Source of the DNA: Roseburia sp.
GTDB lineage: Bacteria > Bacillota > Clostridia > Lachnospirales > Lachnospiraceae
DNA length: 46,766 nucleotides
NCBI GenBank assembly: GCA_023664265.1
Contig: JAMPFV010000015.1
Coordinates: 1-46,766 of the forward strand
Direction: 5' to 3'
Position 1 is the stretch's first letter, and the number at the start of each line of letters is the position of its first letter. The notes below the pieces were generated by a model. The model was given only the letters and a program-made list of their open reading frames with translations, did no database searches and had not been told where the DNA came from. Below are positions 1-9,087 of this stretch, in pieces. A program made the position numbers and the translations under genes.

Positions 1-182
1 GCCGCAGCCTCATCGCCATGTAAAATCAGATACTCAACAAATTCTTTTGCAGCCGTTTTCCCGCCATATTCCTCTTTATAACGATGTGCCGTTATAAGAA
101 TATGTACTACAAGTCCGCAAACAAGTGCCAGAAACAAAACGCCTGCACACCACAAGATTGTTTTCCTTTTATTTTTTTTCAT
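1..182 (-). CDS. Small membrane protein, N-terminal part only (runs off left edge)
   Basis: The reading frame opens at ATG 182 and is still open at base 1, giving 60 visible codons. The protein starts with a Lys/Arg-rich stretch (MKKNKRKT) followed by one hydrophobic segment at about residues 9-31, so it is probably membrane-anchored with the rest outside or at the membrane. A GGGTGGG-type ribosome site lies just upstream. It follows the PAAR-like gene by 71 bp on the same strand and shares the low GC content (about 37% in bases 121-180) of that gene's 3' part. By analogy with effector-immunity pairs it could be the immunity protein for the upstream C-terminal domain. That is inference from position and composition only; the family is not recognised. 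Confidence 0.7.
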   Translation of the reverse strand, partial: MKKNKRKTILWCAGVLFLALVCGLVVHILITAHRYKEEYGGKTAAKEFVEYLILHGDEAA

Positions 183-253
183 TACACCCACCCTTTTCCA
201 TCAATAACCATGTTTTGATTCGATTCAGAGAAAATACGGTCTGCCTGTCCAAG

Positions 254-1729
254 TCATTCCAACGACAAATGTCCCAAGTGATACAATGCTTCCTGAAGAG
301 GCGATCTGCATTTTTCCTGTCGCACCTTTTTAATATGATTCAGAAATTCCCGTTTTTTTGTCTCCACTTCGCCAGATTGATACCCTTTTTCAATCCAAAA
401 CTCACCCAAAAGCGCAACGTTCAGATCCGCTTCCAGATTTTCCAATCCTTTCTCCGCATCGCCATCCCCCAAATTTTCCAAAAAGCATTCCGCTCTGTTA
501 ATCTCCTTATCCAGAACACCTCTCTTATATTCCGTCATAACTTCAAAGAAATCCTGTCCTTTGACTCTCGTATACATGTTATATATATTGAGCGCATCCA
601 TATCCGCATTCATATCCTCAACCCCCATTTTTCCCGAATACACATCCCCTTTATAGCCATTGAGCGTTTCCATATCTCCCGTAAGTAATTGAACTATTCT
701 CATGTCCAAAATTTCTCTATGAAGTTTACTGCCGTTAAAATATCCGGCATATATAGCCATCTCATGCACAAAATCGTTCTTCTCTTGATTATCCTCCTGA
801 AAATCCCCTTTATGCTGTTTAATAACTGTATCCTCCAGCTCTGAAACCTCCTGATCACTCAAACCAAGTCTTTTGAAGTATTTCCTTGCTGTTTCGGCAT
901 CAGGAATGCCATCTATAAAGCTAAACTGAAACTCGCCGCCATATGTAAACGCCGCCATGTTCGCCACAAAATCATGCACATGTGCAGCATTTCCCTTTGC
1001 CGCAAACAGATTATACGCCTTCTGTATTAATATGGCCTGATCTGCATCAAATCCATAGCTCTTCTGCATCATGTCCATGTAGGCCTGCTGCTTTGTCGCA
1101 GCCGCGGCGGCCGCCATGACAGCCGCTCCCACCGCGCCCTGCGCCAAGGCCTCCGCCTCGGGCTCGGGCTCAGGCTCGGGCTCGGGCGTATCTATGATAC
1201 TGATGATCCCGCCAAACTTACACGGACATACGCTGCCGATGGTGAGCGCCGGCGCCCCGTCAATCATATGTTCCTCGTTATAGAGATTCCACGGGAGCGG
1301 CGTGTCCAATTGGCACTTATTCACCGCAAAGCATTCCTGCACGGTTACCGCCGCCTTCGTCACCCCTCTTGCAATCGCCTTTCCCGCGCGCTCGAAGAAG
1401 CCGTCGCCCGCCTCCGCCTTATACTTCTCATCCGCCTGCTTTTTTGCTTCCTCAAAGATCATTTTGGAATTGCAGTCCCCAAAATGAGTCAGATTGATCT
1501 GCGGGGTATGGTCATTCGCATTCAGGAGCGGCTGCCCCTGATAGACGACCCCGTGGCCCACATCCGTATTCAGATAATTTTTCATGGTTCCCATGGAGCA
1601 CTCCGCGTACATGCCGTGCACCACATATTTTTGACCCGGCTCATTCTCTTCCGCGCTCCCGCCTCCCGCAAGGGCTTTCCCGACGGCGGCGCCCATGACG
1701 GCCGATTTCCCGATAAGCTCATTTCCCAT
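254..1729 (-). CDS. PAAR-like (DUF4280) protein with long C-terminal extension, candidate effector
   Basis: The 491-residue product starts at ATG 1729 behind a GGGGGAA site; a TTG 15 bases upstream is in frame but has no spaced ribosome site. Residues about 33-180 resemble the DUF4280/PAAR-like family: Cys- and Gly-rich, with motifs such as YAECSMG, THFGDCNS and GSVCPCKFGG. PAAR-like proteins form the sharpened tip of contractile injection devices and often carry effectors. A Pro-Glu repeat (residues about 181-193) and an Ala-rich stretch link it to a helical domain of about 275 residues that I do not recognise. GC content drops sharply near base 1080: sampled rows give 60-70% GC upstream (1141-1680) and 37-45% downstream (301-600). 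This suggests the C-terminal domain was acquired separately. It is the last-but-one visible gene of the injection-like operon. Confidence 0.75.
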   Translation of the reverse strand: MGNELIGKSAVMGAAVGKALAGGGSAEENEPGQKYVVHGMYAECSMGTMKNYLNTDVGHGVVYQGQPLLNANDHTPQINLTHFGDCNSKMIFEEAKKQADEKYKAEAGDGFFERAGKAIARGVTKAAVTVQECFAVNKCQLDTPLPWNLYNEEHMIDGAPALTIGSVCPCKFGGIISIIDTPEPEPEPEPEAEALAQGAVGAAVMAAAAAATKQQAYMDMMQKSYGFDADQAILIQKAYNLFAAKGNAAHVHDFVANMAAFTYGGEFQFSFIDGIPDAETARKYFKRLGLSDQEVSELEDTVIKQHKGDFQEDNQEKNDFVHEMAIYAGYFNGSKLHREILDMRIVQLLTGDMETLNGYKGDVYSGKMGVEDMNADMDALNIYNMYTRVKGQDFFEVMTEYKRGVLDKEINRAECFLENLGDGDAEKGLENLEADLNVALLGEFWIEKGYQSGEVETKKREFLNHIKKVRQEKCRSPLQEALYHLGHLSLE

Positions 1730-1754
1730 ATGACGTTCCCCCAATCCTTATTGC

Positions 1755-2531
1755 TCACTCCACCAATATGCTCCTGCGCCGCTTCTCCGGCGCTTTCCGG
1801 GAGCCGCCTGCGCCCTCCCGGGCCTTCCGCAGGATGTCCGACAGCCCGCCGTATATCTCCGCGTTCTCCTCCTTTACCGGCGCCCCGCTTCGCAGACGGA
1901 TGTAGGCCGCAAGCGCCTCCATGCGGACGGGTTCTCCTCTGCTCAAGATCTCCAGACAGAAGCTGACGTCAACCGGGTTTTCCGGCTCACAGGCGAGCAG
2001 CTCCCGTGCAAACGCCCTCGTCAGCTCGGGATGCAGCGTGCCGTGTCCCGGGGACGCGTACCGGGCCTGCACCATGCTGAGCGTATCGTACTCCGTCGCC
2101 CAGTCTTCGAAATCCTGATACTGGCATCTCAGATACGCCCCCTCCTGCAGCGTGAAGCGGCACAGTTCGATCTCCCCCTCCTTCTGCGCGGGGTCCGTAT
2201 CCAGAAACAGCTCCAGCTCGTAGCTGATCATGGATTCCGTCCGCTCCTCGCCCATATATCGGAGCTTCAGTATTCTAAGCTCGTTCGTCGGCGCGTAGCG
2301 GACCGGCGCCGGCTCCTTTATGTAAAACACCTTCCCGTAGAACAGCACCAGCCCCGGATGCACGATGATCGTGTCCCCCGTCGTTGTCAGCCGGCATCCG
2401 CTGATAATGCCGTTCGCATATCCTGTGTACAGAAGCTCTCCAAACCGAAAGCTGTAATCCGTGAACGCCTCGAGCATCCGGGCGCGCAGCACGCAGCCCT
2501 CGCGGAACAGCGGAAAAATCTGTCCTATCAT
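1755..2531 (-). CDS. Unrecognised protein of injection-like operon, possible baseplate/RBP-like component
   Basis: The product has 258 residues from ATG 2531, which has a GAGGGGGGAA site; an in-frame TTG at 2567 would overlap the preceding stop and lacks a spaced site. No signal peptide or membrane segment is seen. The N-terminus (REGCVLRARMLEAF, then a beta-rich stretch with GIISGCRL and HPGLVLFYGK) reminds me of the start of type VI TssK and phage receptor-binding/baseplate proteins, where 'EGM-L-PQHF' is followed by a beta-rich shoulder domain. That resemblance is weak and based on pattern only. The C-terminus is basic (KAPEKRRRS). It lies 25 bp upstream of the PAAR-like gene and 19 bp downstream of the Hsp70-like gene, consistent with a structural part of the same machine. 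Confidence 0.6.
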   Translation of the reverse strand: MIGQIFPLFREGCVLRARMLEAFTDYSFRFGELLYTGYANGIISGCRLTTTGDTIIVHPGLVLFYGKVFYIKEPAPVRYAPTNELRILKLRYMGEERTESMISYELELFLDTDPAQKEGEIELCRFTLQEGAYLRCQYQDFEDWATEYDTLSMVQARYASPGHGTLHPELTRAFARELLACEPENPVDVSFCLEILSRGEPVRMEALAAYIRLRSGAPVKEENAEIYGGLSDILRKAREGAGGSRKAPEKRRRSILVE

Positions 2532-2550
2532 AACGCTTCCCCCCTCACGC

Positions 2551-5175
2551 TTATTTGGTTCCGTCAAAGAAATTCGTCATCCAGCTCTCCGTCTCAAACA
2601 GGAAAAATCTGTCCGGGCCCAGCATGAGCCTCTCGCCGTCGCGCAGCACGGGCACCACCAGAAAGCCCCAGCGTTGCTCGTCCGCGAGGATGAACGAGCG
2701 CAGCTCCCGGTTCACGATGGTGTCCACGTCGTCCTGCGGGATTCTTCCCCGGTACTTCTCCACGATCTCCTCCGCCTCCACAGGCTGAAATTCCTCCGGA
2801 TTGAAGGAGCAGTTGTACTTATAGCGCTCATGCCCGTCCGTATCCTTGAGGAACAGCTGCAGCGTCAGGTCGGCCATGGTCCGCGCAATGTACCCCTGCG
2901 TCTGCTCCCTGTCCAGACTGTGAATCAGAATCCGCTCCTCGCCGGTATGGGTGATGGCGGTCACGACATAAGGGAATGCCGCCCGCTCGCTTGTAATCGT
3001 GACGTCCGCGTATCCGAACCGCGTATCCCGGATATACTTGATCGCCCCGTCCAGACACATCAGCTTGAGTCCGTAGTCCTCCTCCCCCGGGGCGCTGCGC
3101 TTTGACGACTCGATCACCCGCCCCGGGATAAACTCCTTGAGCGCCTCCCGGAACAGCCCGATTTTGCAGGACTGCCCCGTCAGGCGCATGATCGCGTATT
3201 CGTCCAGCCGTCCGTCCTCATAGAGCGGCTCGATAAACCGCTTTACCAGACGATAGATGTCCCCCTGAAGCAGGCGGCTGATCTGGCTGATGTTCAGGTA
3301 AACGGTCGGAAAATCCTTGACCATCCGGAGCCCGTCCGCCCCATACACGGACAGCTTAAACCGGTCCGCCTGTACTCCGACCGTGCCGGGCTCCGTGACC
3401 GGCACGCTGCCGACGGCCACGCGCAGCGCTTCCCGCCTGCCGAAGAATACCTTCTTGACCTCCTCCGCCAGGCCGAAGAGATAATAGAAGTTATTCATCA
3501 CGGCAAAATATTCCGCGTTGCTCCTGTGCTCATGCTCCTTAAAGCGGGTCGGAATCACCGCCTCCGCCTCCCTGTACGCCTCGTCCAGCGGCCTGTACAC
3601 ACACTCCGCCCCTTCGCGGTCCATCCTGCGGAAGATGTCGGGGCCCATCTCCTCCGTAATGCGCTCTATGATCTCCTCCGCGCGTTTTGCGCCCTCGCCG
3701 CCGTCTGCCGCCTGCACGGCCGCGATCTTGAGAAGCTCCATGATGCGGTACGTCAGATTGTTGCCGCCAAAATCCGTATCGCCGTTCTCGTACGCCGTGG
3801 CAATGCGGATTTTGTAGGCCACTCTCTGTTCGCTGATGGAGAAGCGGCTCGAGGAGAGATCCGTCGTCCCGCCCCCGCAGTCGATGATCAGGGCCTTGAG
3901 CTGCTCGTTGTTCCTGAACCGCTTCTGCGCGATCAGCTCCGAGATGGAGTTGTAGAGCACCGCCACGCCCTCGTCGAGCATCCCCGTCTCCATAATCCGG
4001 TATTCCGGGAGCAGCTCCTTGAACAGGCGCAGGAAGAGCTGCTTCTGCTTTACCGGCGCGGTCAGGTGCAGACTTTTGAATCGGCACTTGAACCGCTGTG
4101 TCGCGCAGGAGATGACATACTCCAGAAAAGCCCTGATGATCTCCCTGCGCCTGACGAAACAGCGCCGCCCTTCCCGGTCCACCAGCTCCTCCTCCCTGTC
4201 GGGGTCGCTGATCCAGCGCTTGATGTCATAGAACGCGCAAAACCCTTCGTCGATATAGCCGGAGCGGAACAGCCGGTCCGCCTCATATCCGAATACATAC
4301 CGGACCTTCTCACCGTCGATATCCGACACGCCGACCACGGACGGCAGAAGGGGCGTCTCCCGTCCCTCCTGCGTGACATAGGTCACATAATTCGCCGCAT
4401 TTTCCCTGAGCGCGTCCCTTGCGGGGTCTCCCTCCAGCCGTTCGAGATAGCCGGAATCCAGATAGATGCCGGCGGTCGTGCTGCTTGTCCCGAAATCAAT
4501 AGCGAGGGGCATGTCCATCTCCAACAGCTCCCGCACCTGAAAGTCCATGACCGGCACCTCACAGATATCCAGATGTTCCGGCCGCAGCTCCTGATCCTCC
4601 CGGTAGAAACGGCAGAGCCAGTCCGACTGCGCGCGCGCCATGCAGTAAAGGCGGTAGTTCTTTACCGCGGAATCCCTGCACGGCATCCGCTCCGACTTCG
4701 TGAGATAAAGCCTGTCCGTCCTCCCTTGGAAGCTGCGGAGATTGAACACGGCGCAGATACGGCTGCCGCTGACCAGAAGCGCGTTGGTATCGACCAGCTC
4801 CGGAAGGTATCCGATGGTGAGCCCGTCCGCGCAGGACGCCGCGATTCCCTGATAGACGACTATCTTCGCACAGCCGCGGGGAGACTGCTGCATCCGGTTG
4901 ATGCGGGTCGTCCGGAGCAGCTCCTCAAGCCGCGCCATCCCCTCCTCGCTGTAGTCCGTGATAAACAGGCTGTCCTTTCTCCCGCGAAACCGCAGAATCT
5001 GTCGAATCAGCTCGTCCTTATCCAAGGGCGCCTGTATGCCGTTGATGATCCGCTCCCGCCAGCAGATGTCGCGCAGCTGAAAGGTCGTCATCAGCTCCAA
5101 TTCCTCCCTGCTGTAGGATTTTGTCTCCTTTTTGTCCCTTCCCTGCCTGAGTGTATAGGTATATCTGTCCATCAT
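2551..5175 (-). CDS. Hsp70/actin-fold ATPase with extra N-terminal domain
   Basis: The 874-residue product starts at ATG 5175 (GGGGGATTC upstream). Residues about 24-66 form a helix-loop-helix like a SAP/Rho-N domain (TTFQLRDIC ... DKDELIRQILRFRG). Residues about 90-210 are unrecognised. From about 220 it has the Hsp70/actin ATPase signature: phosphate-1 loop AIDFGTSSTTAG at about 225, phosphate-2 IDCGGGTTDL at about 430, then GDTDFGGNNLTYRIM about 40 residues later. The last 150-200 residues are not a DnaK substrate-binding domain that I recognise. It is not the housekeeping DnaK, which is encoded at 37792-39666. Its place in the operon, with a J-domain protein, suggests a dedicated assembly or remodelling ATPase. 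A cytoskeletal (ParM/MreB-like) role is an alternative. Confidence 0.85.
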   Translation of the reverse strand: MMDRYTYTLRQGRDKKETKSYSREELELMTTFQLRDICWRERIINGIQAPLDKDELIRQILRFRGRKDSLFITDYSEEGMARLEELLRTTRINRMQQSPRGCAKIVVYQGIAASCADGLTIGYLPELVDTNALLVSGSRICAVFNLRSFQGRTDRLYLTKSERMPCRDSAVKNYRLYCMARAQSDWLCRFYREDQELRPEHLDICEVPVMDFQVRELLEMDMPLAIDFGTSSTTAGIYLDSGYLERLEGDPARDALRENAANYVTYVTQEGRETPLLPSVVGVSDIDGEKVRYVFGYEADRLFRSGYIDEGFCAFYDIKRWISDPDREEELVDREGRRCFVRRREIIRAFLEYVISCATQRFKCRFKSLHLTAPVKQKQLFLRLFKELLPEYRIMETGMLDEGVAVLYNSISELIAQKRFRNNEQLKALIIDCGGGTTDLSSSRFSISEQRVAYKIRIATAYENGDTDFGGNNLTYRIMELLKIAAVQAADGGEGAKRAEEIIERITEEMGPDIFRRMDREGAECVYRPLDEAYREAEAVIPTRFKEHEHRSNAEYFAVMNNFYYLFGLAEEVKKVFFGRREALRVAVGSVPVTEPGTVGVQADRFKLSVYGADGLRMVKDFPTVYLNISQISRLLQGDIYRLVKRFIEPLYEDGRLDEYAIMRLTGQSCKIGLFREALKEFIPGRVIESSKRSAPGEEDYGLKLMCLDGAIKYIRDTRFGYADVTITSERAAFPYVVTAITHTGEERILIHSLDREQTQGYIARTMADLTLQLFLKDTDGHERYKYNCSFNPEEFQPVEAEEIVEKYRGRIPQDDVDTIVNRELRSFILADEQRWGFLVVPVLRDGERLMLGPDRFFLFETESWMTNFFDGTK

Positions 5176-5186
5176 GAATCCCCCGT

Positions 5187-5894
5187 TCAGTAAAGCGCCA
5201 TCGCATCGGGCCTCATTGTCTCCTCCGCCCCGATGATTCCAAAGTGATACCTCCAGAACACCCGGAGCTCAAATCCGACCGGCAGGAACATCTCCCGCAC
5301 GAACCGGAGCTGCCGTGCGCGCTCCCGCGTCTCGGCGCTTCGGATATAAAGCAGGAGCTTCTCAGGCTCCTCTTTGAGCTGATACAGCATCGCGTCCGGA
5401 TACAGAATCAGCACCCCTCTGCGGAACAGCCGCAGTGAGGAGCCGACCTCCATCTGGCTCAGCACCAGCGCCGCGAGCCGCCCCTGCGCGGAGCGCTCTA
5501 TCACATTAAAGTCCGCCGCCGTTTTGCGCCAAAACGTTCCGTCCCTGAGTTCCTCCAATATCTTGTGTATGCGGATTTCCCTCGCGGTGAGGCCGTGCCT
5601 TAAATCCGTGTAGAGAAGCGTATGCAGCGCGGCGTCCGTAAAATACCGGCGAAACCAGGCATACGCCCCCTCCTCGAGACCGGGGATTTCCGGCGCGAGA
5701 AGCTCTTGGAATATATCCGCGAACCGATACAGAAGATTGAGCTCGATCACGGGCTCCGGCACGGTCGTCTCGTTGAGGCAGGAGAAGGACGGTTCAAAGA
5801 ACGGGCTGTACTCCCGCGCCTGCGCAAAGAACAGCTCCTGCTCCTCCAAGCCCTGTCCGTATGCCCTCAATGCAATATCCCACATAAAGTTCAT
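5187..5894 (-). CDS. Unrecognised protein of injection-like operon
   Basis: The product has 235 residues from ATG 5894, which sits behind AGGAGGGG; an in-frame GTG at 5927 lies inside the preceding gene and is less likely. It appears soluble and mostly helical, without signal peptide or obvious membrane segment. Visible landmarks are an N-terminal WDIALRAYGQGLEEQELFF helix, a central segment with ALHTLLYTDLRHGLTAREIR, and a C-terminus reading FLPVGFELRVFWRYHFGI. That last stretch resembles the Leu-Pro-x-Gly-x-x-hydrophobic ends of some phage tail/baseplate proteins, but this is only a hint. It lies 13 bp after the 433-residue protein and 11 bp before the Hsp70-like gene, so it is almost certainly co-transcribed and probably co-functional with them. 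Confidence 0.6.
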   Translation of the reverse strand: MNFMWDIALRAYGQGLEEQELFFAQAREYSPFFEPSFSCLNETTVPEPVIELNLLYRFADIFQELLAPEIPGLEEGAYAWFRRYFTDAALHTLLYTDLRHGLTAREIRIHKILEELRDGTFWRKTAADFNVIERSAQGRLAALVLSQMEVGSSLRLFRRGVLILYPDAMLYQLKEEPEKLLLYIRSAETRERARQLRFVREMFLPVGFELRVFWRYHFGIIGAEETMRPDAMALY

Positions 5895-5907
5895 GCCGCA
5901 GCCCCTC

Positions 5908-7209
5908 CTATATGATGCGTCCCACACAGCGGTAATCCGGGAATATCCGCTGTACCTGCGTCACAAGAAAGCTCATAATGTCCTCGTTCAGCCAGTCCGC
6001 CGCGTCCTTGGCCGTAAACCGGATTACCAACACCCGCCCGGCGTCCCCCGTCCGCAGCTCATCCGCCAGAAAGCCGTCCATATTGTAATTGGCATCCCGG
6101 CATTCCTGCGGAATCTCCTCGCAGAACTCAAAGCCCTCGAAGGTCAGATACGCTCCATAGTCAAAGGCTTCTATCAGTCTCCCCATCTCCGCCTTGGTCC
6201 TGATGCTCCTGCGGAACATCTCCGTGATGCTCCCGGAAAAGCTTTCCTTATACCGGTTGGAGAGCGCCGGATAGCGGTACTTCTCCGAACCCGTCGCCTG
6301 ATGCACCTCATACAGATGCCACTCGCAGGGTCTTTCGATCGGGCAGGTGATATAGAGGTCTCCCTTCAGACGGCGGATATTGGTGATCTCCGCCTCCGTA
6401 TCGCGAACCAGATATCCGCACTCCTGCCTGAGACGCTGCGCAAAAATCTGATGCTCATAGTTGACCTTGTCAACGCAGGGATTCGGATAGGTGCTTGTCT
6501 TCTCCGTCAGGGGCCACAGATTCCATAGGGGAAACATGTCATATTGAATCTGACCGGCGTACTCCTCAAAATCAATCTGTATGCCGGCGATCTCTTCATT
6601 GTCCGCAAGCTTCTCCGCGGAGCACAGATACACGTCCGCGAATTTGGACAGGTACGCGGTGCACACCGTGACCCACGGCTGAAGGTTCGCCCCGAAAACC
6701 GCATAGAGCTCCTCTGTCAGACGCGCATACTCCGTGTTCGGTCGCAGCAGAAAGGACGCTCTGTACTCTCTTCTTGCCGTTTTGATCGTTCCGTTAAAGC
6801 TCCGTCCCTCCTGACGGAGGATCCTGCGGACCTGTGTCGCCGTCCCCCGGATAAAGACGGAGTAGAGCTTCAACGGTTCATTCTCCGCGAGCGCGGACTT
6901 GATATCCTGACAGGACAGCCTGACCTCCTTTGTATCCTCCCGGCGCATGGGGCACAGAAACCGGTCAGTCTCGTCATAGTGCCGTCTGTCCGTCACGGAA
7001 ATACAGACTGCATAGCGGTACGGATCCGGGCTGCACTCCTCCAGAACTCTCTGCTCCAGCGCCTCGTAGGCCTGACGGTTATACGCATATATGGCGGACA
7101 GAACATCCCCCGCGATCTCCTTGAACAGCTCCCTGTCCTGAAGCTCCGGGATTTCCAGCATCCGTTTTCTGATATAATCCTCCATGTCAAAATCCTGACC
7201 GTACCTCAT
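5908..7209 (-). CDS. Unrecognised 433-residue protein of injection-like operon
   Basis: ATG 7209 follows GGAGGGAGCCT. The protein is cytoplasmic-looking, with an N-terminal helical part (residues about 8-55, EDYIRKRMLEIPELQDRELF) and a mixed middle part with several Trp/Tyr and Cys residues. I cannot match it to a family with confidence. Its length, its position between the PP2C-TPR gene (12 bp gap) and the next unknown gene (13 bp gap), and the absence of enzymatic motifs are compatible with a large structural part such as a baseplate wedge (TssF/gp6-like), but nothing in the sequence proves this. Proteins of this type in Clostridia may carry an uninformative database name. Confidence 0.6.
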   Translation of the reverse strand: MRYGQDFDMEDYIRKRMLEIPELQDRELFKEIAGDVLSAIYAYNRQAYEALEQRVLEECSPDPYRYAVCISVTDRRHYDETDRFLCPMRREDTKEVRLSCQDIKSALAENEPLKLYSVFIRGTATQVRRILRQEGRSFNGTIKTARREYRASFLLRPNTEYARLTEELYAVFGANLQPWVTVCTAYLSKFADVYLCSAEKLADNEEIAGIQIDFEEYAGQIQYDMFPLWNLWPLTEKTSTYPNPCVDKVNYEHQIFAQRLRQECGYLVRDTEAEITNIRRLKGDLYITCPIERPCEWHLYEVHQATGSEKYRYPALSNRYKESFSGSITEMFRRSIRTKAEMGRLIEAFDYGAYLTFEGFEFCEEIPQECRDANYNMDGFLADELRTGDAGRVLVIRFTAKDAADWLNEDIMSFLVTQVQRIFPDYRCVGRII

Positions 7210-7221
7210 AGGCTCCCTCCA

Positions 7222-9087
7222 TTATTCCGAAAGCGTTTCGCTGTCCGGGCCTTCCGTGCTCTCCTCCTGCGCAATCTCCTGCGAGGCGGTTTCCTCCGGG
7301 GCGCTCTCCTCCGAAGGGATTTCCTCCGGGGCGCTCTCCTCCCGCCGGATGTCCAGCCGCTCCATCCTGCGCGCAATCTCCTCGACCTTGTCCTCCATTT
7401 TCGCCGAGGCATAGACGTCCTTCGCCAGAAGATAATATTTCCCGGCGACGGTGTATTCCCCGCGCTGCGCCGCCTGCTCCGCCGCCTGCACATACTCCTG
7501 CGCCTCCTCCATGAGCCGCGCTCTCTTCTCGAGCGCATCCTCCGCGATTCGCAGCTTTTCCTCCACAGCCGTCTGCTGTGTCTGCTCGCCCATATCGCCG
7601 TATAGCTGCCACGCGGAGAGATAATATACCCTGGCCTCCTCATAATCGCCCTGCGCGAACGCCACATCGCCCTGCGACACATAGTTCGCGCCGGCCTCCC
7701 GCTGCAGGAGCTGTTCTTTGCGCTCCGCCTCCTCCGCTTCCCTCTCGGCCTTCCGGTCCTCATAGAGCTTCTCAAGCGCCTCGATGGCGGATTTCCTTCC
7801 GGCGTCAAAGTAGAGCCGCCCGGCGACCTCCCTGGCCTCCAGATATTTCTCCTCCGCCTCCTCGTACTGCAGATTCAGCGCCAGGGAATCGCCCAGATTG
7901 ATCAGATCATACACGGCAATGTAGTCCGCCGTCAGCGCCAGCCTGTCATTGATATAATCCAGTCCCATGCTGTCCACATAAACCGAACGGGCGGCGGCCT
8001 CCCGGTAAGCCCGCTGGGCCTCGGCATATCGCTCTTTGTCCATATACTCCTGCGCCGCAAGCACGGACTCGATGAGCTTGAGGTAATCCCCCAGCTGCCT
8101 TATCATGGCGCGGTTCCTGAGTCCTTCGGCAAGCCCCATCGCCTCCTCACAGCATTCCAGCGCGCGCGCATAATTGTCCGCCTGAATATATTCAATGGTA
8201 TCCATGTACCCCTGCTCCAGCTGCTCCCTTTTCCTGACCCGCCGGTTGTGCAGGACTGTCAACACCACCGTCAGCGCGATGAGAATCACCGCCGCGATCA
8301 CAGCCGTCACGATTATGCGGCGGATTCTGCGCTTTCTGTTCGGATCCGTATACACCTTGTTGACGAACAGCGTCACAAAGGTATACTTGCCCAGATTTTC
8401 GGGCTGTCCGGACAAAAGCAGCTCCTCCACGTTGTCCACCAGCTCCTGAGGCTCGTTTGACGCCTCCGCGTAGACGTCGCTCAGCACCCCTTCGTCTATG
8501 TTTTCCCATATGCCGCGCGTATACAGTGCGACCGCGTCCGTGTTCACCAGCTTTAATTTTTTTGAGATATACGGATGAAATTCCTTTTCCTGCCCCAGAT
8601 AGGCATACAGATTATTTCTCTCCTCATGGGCGGCGACCTTGTCCGGCTCTATCCGCTCCTCCCTGACCATATCCAGCGCAAGCGACTGGTCCGTCGATTG
8701 GTACCGGACAAAGCCGTCGCGATACAGGCGCAGCCGGACGTTCCCGGCCTGTCCGTAGCGGAGCTTCGCATAGTCGGTCACTACCATTATGATGGACGCC
8801 TTGAGCTTTTTCCTGCTCTTGGTCTCCTGAATCAGCGCCCGGTTCGCCGCGTTCAGACAGGCGCGCAGGGTGCGCTTCCTCATGGAGGGCGCCTCCGAAA
8901 AGGCGCTTATCGCGGCCGCCACCGCCAGTCTCGCGCTCAGTGCGTCCGTCTGATCGTCGATTCCGTCCGCGACAACATAACAGGCATACCGGTCCAGCTC
9001 CACAAAGCCGAAATAATCCGTATTTCTCAGGTCGCAATCCGCCTCCGAGGTGAAGGCTGTCTTAAATTCCGAATTCTGCTTTCTCAT
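7222..9087 (-). CDS. Degenerate PP2C-domain membrane protein with TPR-like repeats
   Basis: The product has 621 residues from ATG 9087, giving a 26-base overlap with the preceding PP2C gene; another in-frame ATG lies at 9132. Residues about 10-230 follow the PP2C fold (NTDYFGF, then YVVADGIDDQTDA). The later metal-binding Asp motifs are changed: the usual SDG-W is TRGIWEN and the usual DN-T is KYTFVT, so it is probably not an active phosphatase. A single membrane span lies at about 252-275 (after RRIRRI), followed by a long helical region with TPR-like repeats and coiled coil to about 560, then an acidic, Glu/Ser/Pro-rich tail of short repeats (EESAPEE). The TPR part would be on the outer face of the membrane. 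It may be a sensor or scaffold anchoring the machine. Confidence 0.8.
   Translation of the reverse strand: MRKQNSEFKTAFTSEADCDLRNTDYFGFVELDRYACYVVADGIDDQTDALSARLAVAAAISAFSEAPSMRKRTLRACLNAANRALIQETKSRKKLKASIIMVVTDYAKLRYGQAGNVRLRLYRDGFVRYQSTDQSLALDMVREERIEPDKVAAHEERNNLYAYLGQEKEFHPYISKKLKLVNTDAVALYTRGIWENIDEGVLSDVYAEASNEPQELVDNVEELLLSGQPENLGKYTFVTLFVNKVYTDPNRKRRIRRIIVTAVIAAVILIALTVVLTVLHNRRVRKREQLEQGYMDTIEYIQADNYARALECCEEAMGLAEGLRNRAMIRQLGDYLKLIESVLAAQEYMDKERYAEAQRAYREAAARSVYVDSMGLDYINDRLALTADYIAVYDLINLGDSLALNLQYEEAEEKYLEAREVAGRLYFDAGRKSAIEALEKLYEDRKAEREAEEAERKEQLLQREAGANYVSQGDVAFAQGDYEEARVYYLSAWQLYGDMGEQTQQTAVEEKLRIAEDALEKRARLMEEAQEYVQAAEQAAQRGEYTVAGKYYLLAKDVYASAKMEDKVEEIARRMERLDIRREESAPEEIPSEESAPEETASQEIAQEESTEGPDSETLSE

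Noticed and set aside
1147..1195. GC-rich triplet-like repeat as a mobile or CRISPR-type repeat
   Set aside because: It is the coding sequence of a Pro-Glu linker in the PAAR-like protein.
2551..5175. Second housekeeping DnaK
   Set aside because: It lacks the DnaK substrate-binding and lid domains and has a long unrelated N-terminus; the true dnaK is in the CIRCE operon.
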